Below, in pieces: positions 5,322 to 6,945 of a stretch of DNA of 6,945 nucleotides. This DNA comes from JBFKAV01 sp041621405 (GTDB taxonomy: Bacteria; Pseudomonadota; Alphaproteobacteria; Rhodobacterales; Rhodobacteraceae). Location: NCBI GenBank assembly GCA_041621405.1, contig JBFKAV010000169.1, positions 1 to 6,945 of the forward strand, written 5' to 3'. How positions within the stretch are numbered: position 1 is the first letter of the stretch; the number at the start of each line of letters is the position of its first letter. Under the pieces are notes generated by a model. That model saw only the letters and a list, made by a program, of their open reading frames with translations. It was not told the origin of the DNA and did no database searches. The position numbers were made by a program, and so were the translations under genes.

Positions 5322-6776
5322 ATGAGCTTCACCCTCGCCATCGTCGGGCGCCCGAACGTGGGCAAGTCGACGCTTTTCAACCGGCTGGTGGGCAAGCGGC
5401 TGGCACTGGTCGACGACCGCCCCGGGGTGACGCGCGACCTGCGCGAGGGCGCGGCAAGGCTCGGCGATCTGCGTTTCACGGTGGTCGACACCGCCGGGCT
5501 CGAGGAGGCGACCGACGAGAGCCTGCCGGGACGGATGCGCAAGCTCACCGAGCGGGCGGTCGAGATGGCCGACCTCTGCCTCTTCCTGATCGACGCCCGG
5601 GCCGGGGTGACGCCCACCGACGAGGTCTTTGCCGGCATCCTGCGGAAGAAGTCCGCCCATGTCATCCTCGTCGCCAACAAGGCCGAGGGGAGGGCCGGCG
5701 AGGCGGGCGCGCTCGAGGCCTTCGCGCTCGGCCTCGGCGAGCCGATCCGGCTCTCGGCCGAGCACGGCGAGGGGATGGAGGACCTCTACGCCGCGCTGGT
5801 GCCCCTCGCCGAAGCCTTCGAGGCCCGTGCCGCCGCCGAGGCGCCCGAGGTCGAGGTCGACGTCGAGGAGGGGGAGGAGGCTGCCCCCCATGCGCCGACC
5901 GCGGCGCGGCCACTGCAGGTGGCGATCATCGGCCGGCCGAACTCCGGCAAGTCGACGCTGGTCAACGCGATCCTCGGCGAGGAGCGGATGCTGACCGGGC
6001 CGGAGGCGGGGATCACCCGCGACGCGATCTCGGTCGCGGCCGACTGGGGCGGCACGCCGGTTCGGGTGTTCGATACCGCGGGGCTGCGGAAGCGCGCGAA
6101 GGTGCAGGAGAAGCTCGAGAAGCTCTCGGTCGCCGACGCGCTCCGGGCGGTGCGGTTTGCCGAGGTGGTGGTGGTCCTGCTCGACGCCGAGATCCCGTTC
6201 GAGACCCAGGACCTCAGAATCGCCGACCTCGCCGCCGAGGAGGGCCGGGCGGTGGTCGTTGCGGTGAACAAGTGGGACCTGGTGGAGGACCGGCAGGAGC
6301 GGCTGAAGGCGCTGAAGGCCGCGTTCGAGCGGCTCCTGCCGCAGCTCAGGGGCGCGCCCTTGGTCGCCCTCTCCGCGAAAACCGGCCGCGGGCTCGACCG
6401 GCTCCGGGACGCGATCCTCGCCGCCCACGACGTCTGGAACCGGCGGGTCCCGACCGGCGAGCTCAATCGCTGGCTCGCGGCCATGGTCGAGGCGCACCCG
6501 CCGCCGGCGCCGAAGGGGCGGCGGATCCGGCTCCGCTACATGACCCAGGTGAAGACCCGGCCGCCGGGCTTCGTGCTGATGTGCTCCGACCCAGAGGGCC
6601 TGCCCGAGGCCTACCGCCGCTACCTGACCGGCCGGCTGAGGGAGGCCTTCGAGATGCCGGGCACCCCGATCCGGCTGATGCTGAGGAGCCAGGCCGAGAA
6701 GAACCCTTACAAGGACAGAAAGAAGGCGCGGCCGACGGCCCTGACCAAGCACCTCGGCAAGGCGCGGAAGGGCTGA
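5322..6776 (+). CDS. der: Ribosome biogenesis GTPase Der (EngA), double G-domain
   Basis: Der is an essential GTPase with two tandem G domains that acts in maturation of the 50S ribosomal subunit. In the first G domain of this 484-residue protein the P-loop GRPNVGKST is at 9-17, GVTRD at 35-39, DTAG at 56-59, NKAEG at 119-123 and SAEHG at 145-149. An acidic linker with EVEVDVEEGEE spans about 165-195. In the second, GRPNSGKST is at 204-212, GITRD at 230-234, DTAGLRKRAKV at 251-261, NKWD at 316-319 and SAK at 351-353. The C-terminal KH-like RNA-binding domain covers about 375-460 and contains YMTQVKTRPPGFVLMCS, followed by a basic tail. Length is close to the 490 residues of E. coli Der. The ATG start has GAAGG 8 nt upstream and places the P-loop at the usual distance. 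The first G4 motif carries Glu where the canonical NKxD has Asp. The gene is third in the operon, 49 nt after bamB, and is followed by a strong stem-loop. Confidence 0.98.
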   Translation: MSFTLAIVGRPNVGKSTLFNRLVGKRLALVDDRPGVTRDLREGAARLGDLRFTVVDTAGLEEATDESLPGRMRKLTERAVEMADLCLFLIDARAGVTPTDEVFAGILRKKSAHVILVANKAEGRAGEAGALEAFALGLGEPIRLSAEHGEGMEDLYAALVPLAEAFEARAAAEAPEVEVDVEEGEEAAPHAPTAARPLQVAIIGRPNSGKSTLVNAILGEERMLTGPEAGITRDAISVAADWGGTPVRVFDTAGLRKRAKVQEKLEKLSVADALRAVRFAEVVVVLLDAEIPFETQDLRIADLAAEEGRAVVVAVNKWDLVEDRQERLKALKAAFERLLPQLRGAPLVALSAKTGRGLDRLRDAILAAHDVWNRRVPTGELNRWLAAMVEAHPPPAPKGRRIRLRYMTQVKTRPPGFVLMCSDPEGLPEAYRRYLTGRLREAFEMPGTPIRLMLRSQAEKNPYKDRKKARPTALTKHLGKARKG

Positions 6777-6791
6777 GGCGGGGTCCTTCCC

Positions 6792-6820
6792 ACGGGGGAT
6801 TTCACAGTGAAAGCCCCTGT
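6792..6820 (+). terminator. Stem-loop after der, probable operon terminator
   Basis: Starting 15 nt after the der stop, ACGGGGG (6792-6798) pairs with CCCCTGT (6814-6820) with one G-T wobble. After an A-G mismatch the stem continues as TTTCA/TGAAA around a CAG loop. This is a long stable stem at the expected end of the operon. No U-run follows (the next bases are CAAATGATTG), so it may be a non-canonical terminator or an RNA-stabilising 3' hairpin. The core TTTCACAGTGAAA is also a perfect 13-bp DNA palindrome and could instead bind a regulator. Confidence 0.6.
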
Positions 6821-6945
6821 CAAATGATTGATATGAAGTGGATTTGCGGATTCCGTTAACCCGGTGGCAAGGAGTTCCGCGGGCCTTTCACACCCGTCGT
6901 CCGACGCCGCGGCCAGGCGCGAGAGCGCCGCGCGCGGAACGCGCG
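6821..6945. other. Non-coding right edge, AT-rich then structured GC-rich DNA
   Basis: No convincing gene is seen. Bases 6821-6860 are clearly AT-richer than the rest of the window, as in a promoter region, but I found no hexamer pair I would call in either direction. An AAGGAG (6869-6874) has no usable start codon within normal distance. From 6874 the sequence is full of complementary segments, described in the next entry. Confidence 0.5.
6874..6940 (+). other. Potential three-way-junction RNA fold (hypothetical)
   Basis: GTTCCGCG (6874-6881) is the exact complement of CGCGGAAC (6933-6940). Inside this closing stem GGCC (6882-6885) can pair with GGCC (6911-6914) around a small CGTC/GACG hairpin (6895-6898 with 6903-6906). 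GGCGC-GAGA-GCGCC (6916-6929) forms a stem with a GNRA tetraloop. I do not recognise a known RNA family. GC-rich DNA gives many chance pairings, so this is only a candidate 5' leader or small RNA. Confidence 0.25.

Noticed and set aside
4163..5680. 505-residue open frame on the minus strand opposite bamB and the start of der
   Set aside because: It overlaps two well-supported genes, has composition typical of a shadow frame and shows no family motif.
4806..6752. 648-residue open frame on the minus strand opposite der and the end of bamB
   Set aside because: It is antisense to secure Der domains, is dominated by Arg, Pro and Gly, and has no recognisable domain. Long antisense frames are expected opposite strongly GC-biased codons.
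6819..6824. Perfect TTGACA on the minus strand, a consensus -35 box
   Set aside because: No -10-like hexamer occurs 16-18 bp downstream, where the sequence is the GC-rich terminator stem, and it would only read antisense into der.
6821..6832. TCAA-ATGA-TTGA inverted repeat resembling an FNR-type site
   Set aside because: The half-sites are in the opposite orientation to the FNR consensus TTGAT-N4-ATCAA, and a 4-bp repeat is too short to call.
6824..6859. Eleven-codon ORF encoding MIDMKWICGFR in the AT-rich tail
   Set aside because: It has no Shine-Dalgarno sequence upstream and no repeated regulatory codons of the kind seen in attenuator leader peptides. An ORF this short is expected by chance.

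Overview
The window is GC-rich DNA (about 70% G+C by eye) from a Gram-negative bacterium. The best guess is an alphaproteobacterium, probably of the Rhodobacterales. The reasons are the G+C content, the alphaproteobacterial look of the TPR protein-bamB-der cluster, and the NKAEG form of the first Der GTPase domain. The order assignment is inference and was not tested by a search. No mobile element, CRISPR array, tRNA or rRNA was recognised.

The left part (1-2983) is read on the minus strand. It holds a two-gene tripartite efflux operon: a periplasmic adaptor (membrane fusion) protein, then an RND-family inner-membrane permease that runs off the left edge. The two genes overlap by four bases (ATGA at 1793-1796), so translation is probably coupled. 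No outer-membrane factor or regulator gene lies inside the window.

The divergent intergenic region (2984-3208) carries the control signals. A minus-strand promoter candidate (TTGCAA, 17 bp, TAATCT) drives the efflux operon. An imperfect 18-bp palindrome resembling a TetR-family operator overlaps its -10 box and likely start point. A second inverted repeat lies in the efflux leader. A plus-strand promoter candidate faces the other way.

The right part (3209-6776) is a plus-strand operon: a membrane-anchored YfgM-like TPR protein, the outer-membrane lipoprotein BamB (a PQQ-type beta-propeller of the BAM complex), and the double-GTPase ribosome assembly factor Der. The first two act in envelope protein handling and the third in 50S subunit biogenesis. 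This yfgM-bamB-der order is conserved in proteobacteria. A hairpin just upstream of der covers its Shine-Dalgarno sequence, and a strong stem-loop follows der.

The last 125 bases hold no convincing gene. They start AT-rich and end in a GC-rich segment that can fold into a three-way-junction-like structure. Most of the window is ordinary core genome. The items most worth a second look are the operator/promoter overlap, two extra hydrophobic segments in the permease, the der leader hairpin, and the foldable right edge.
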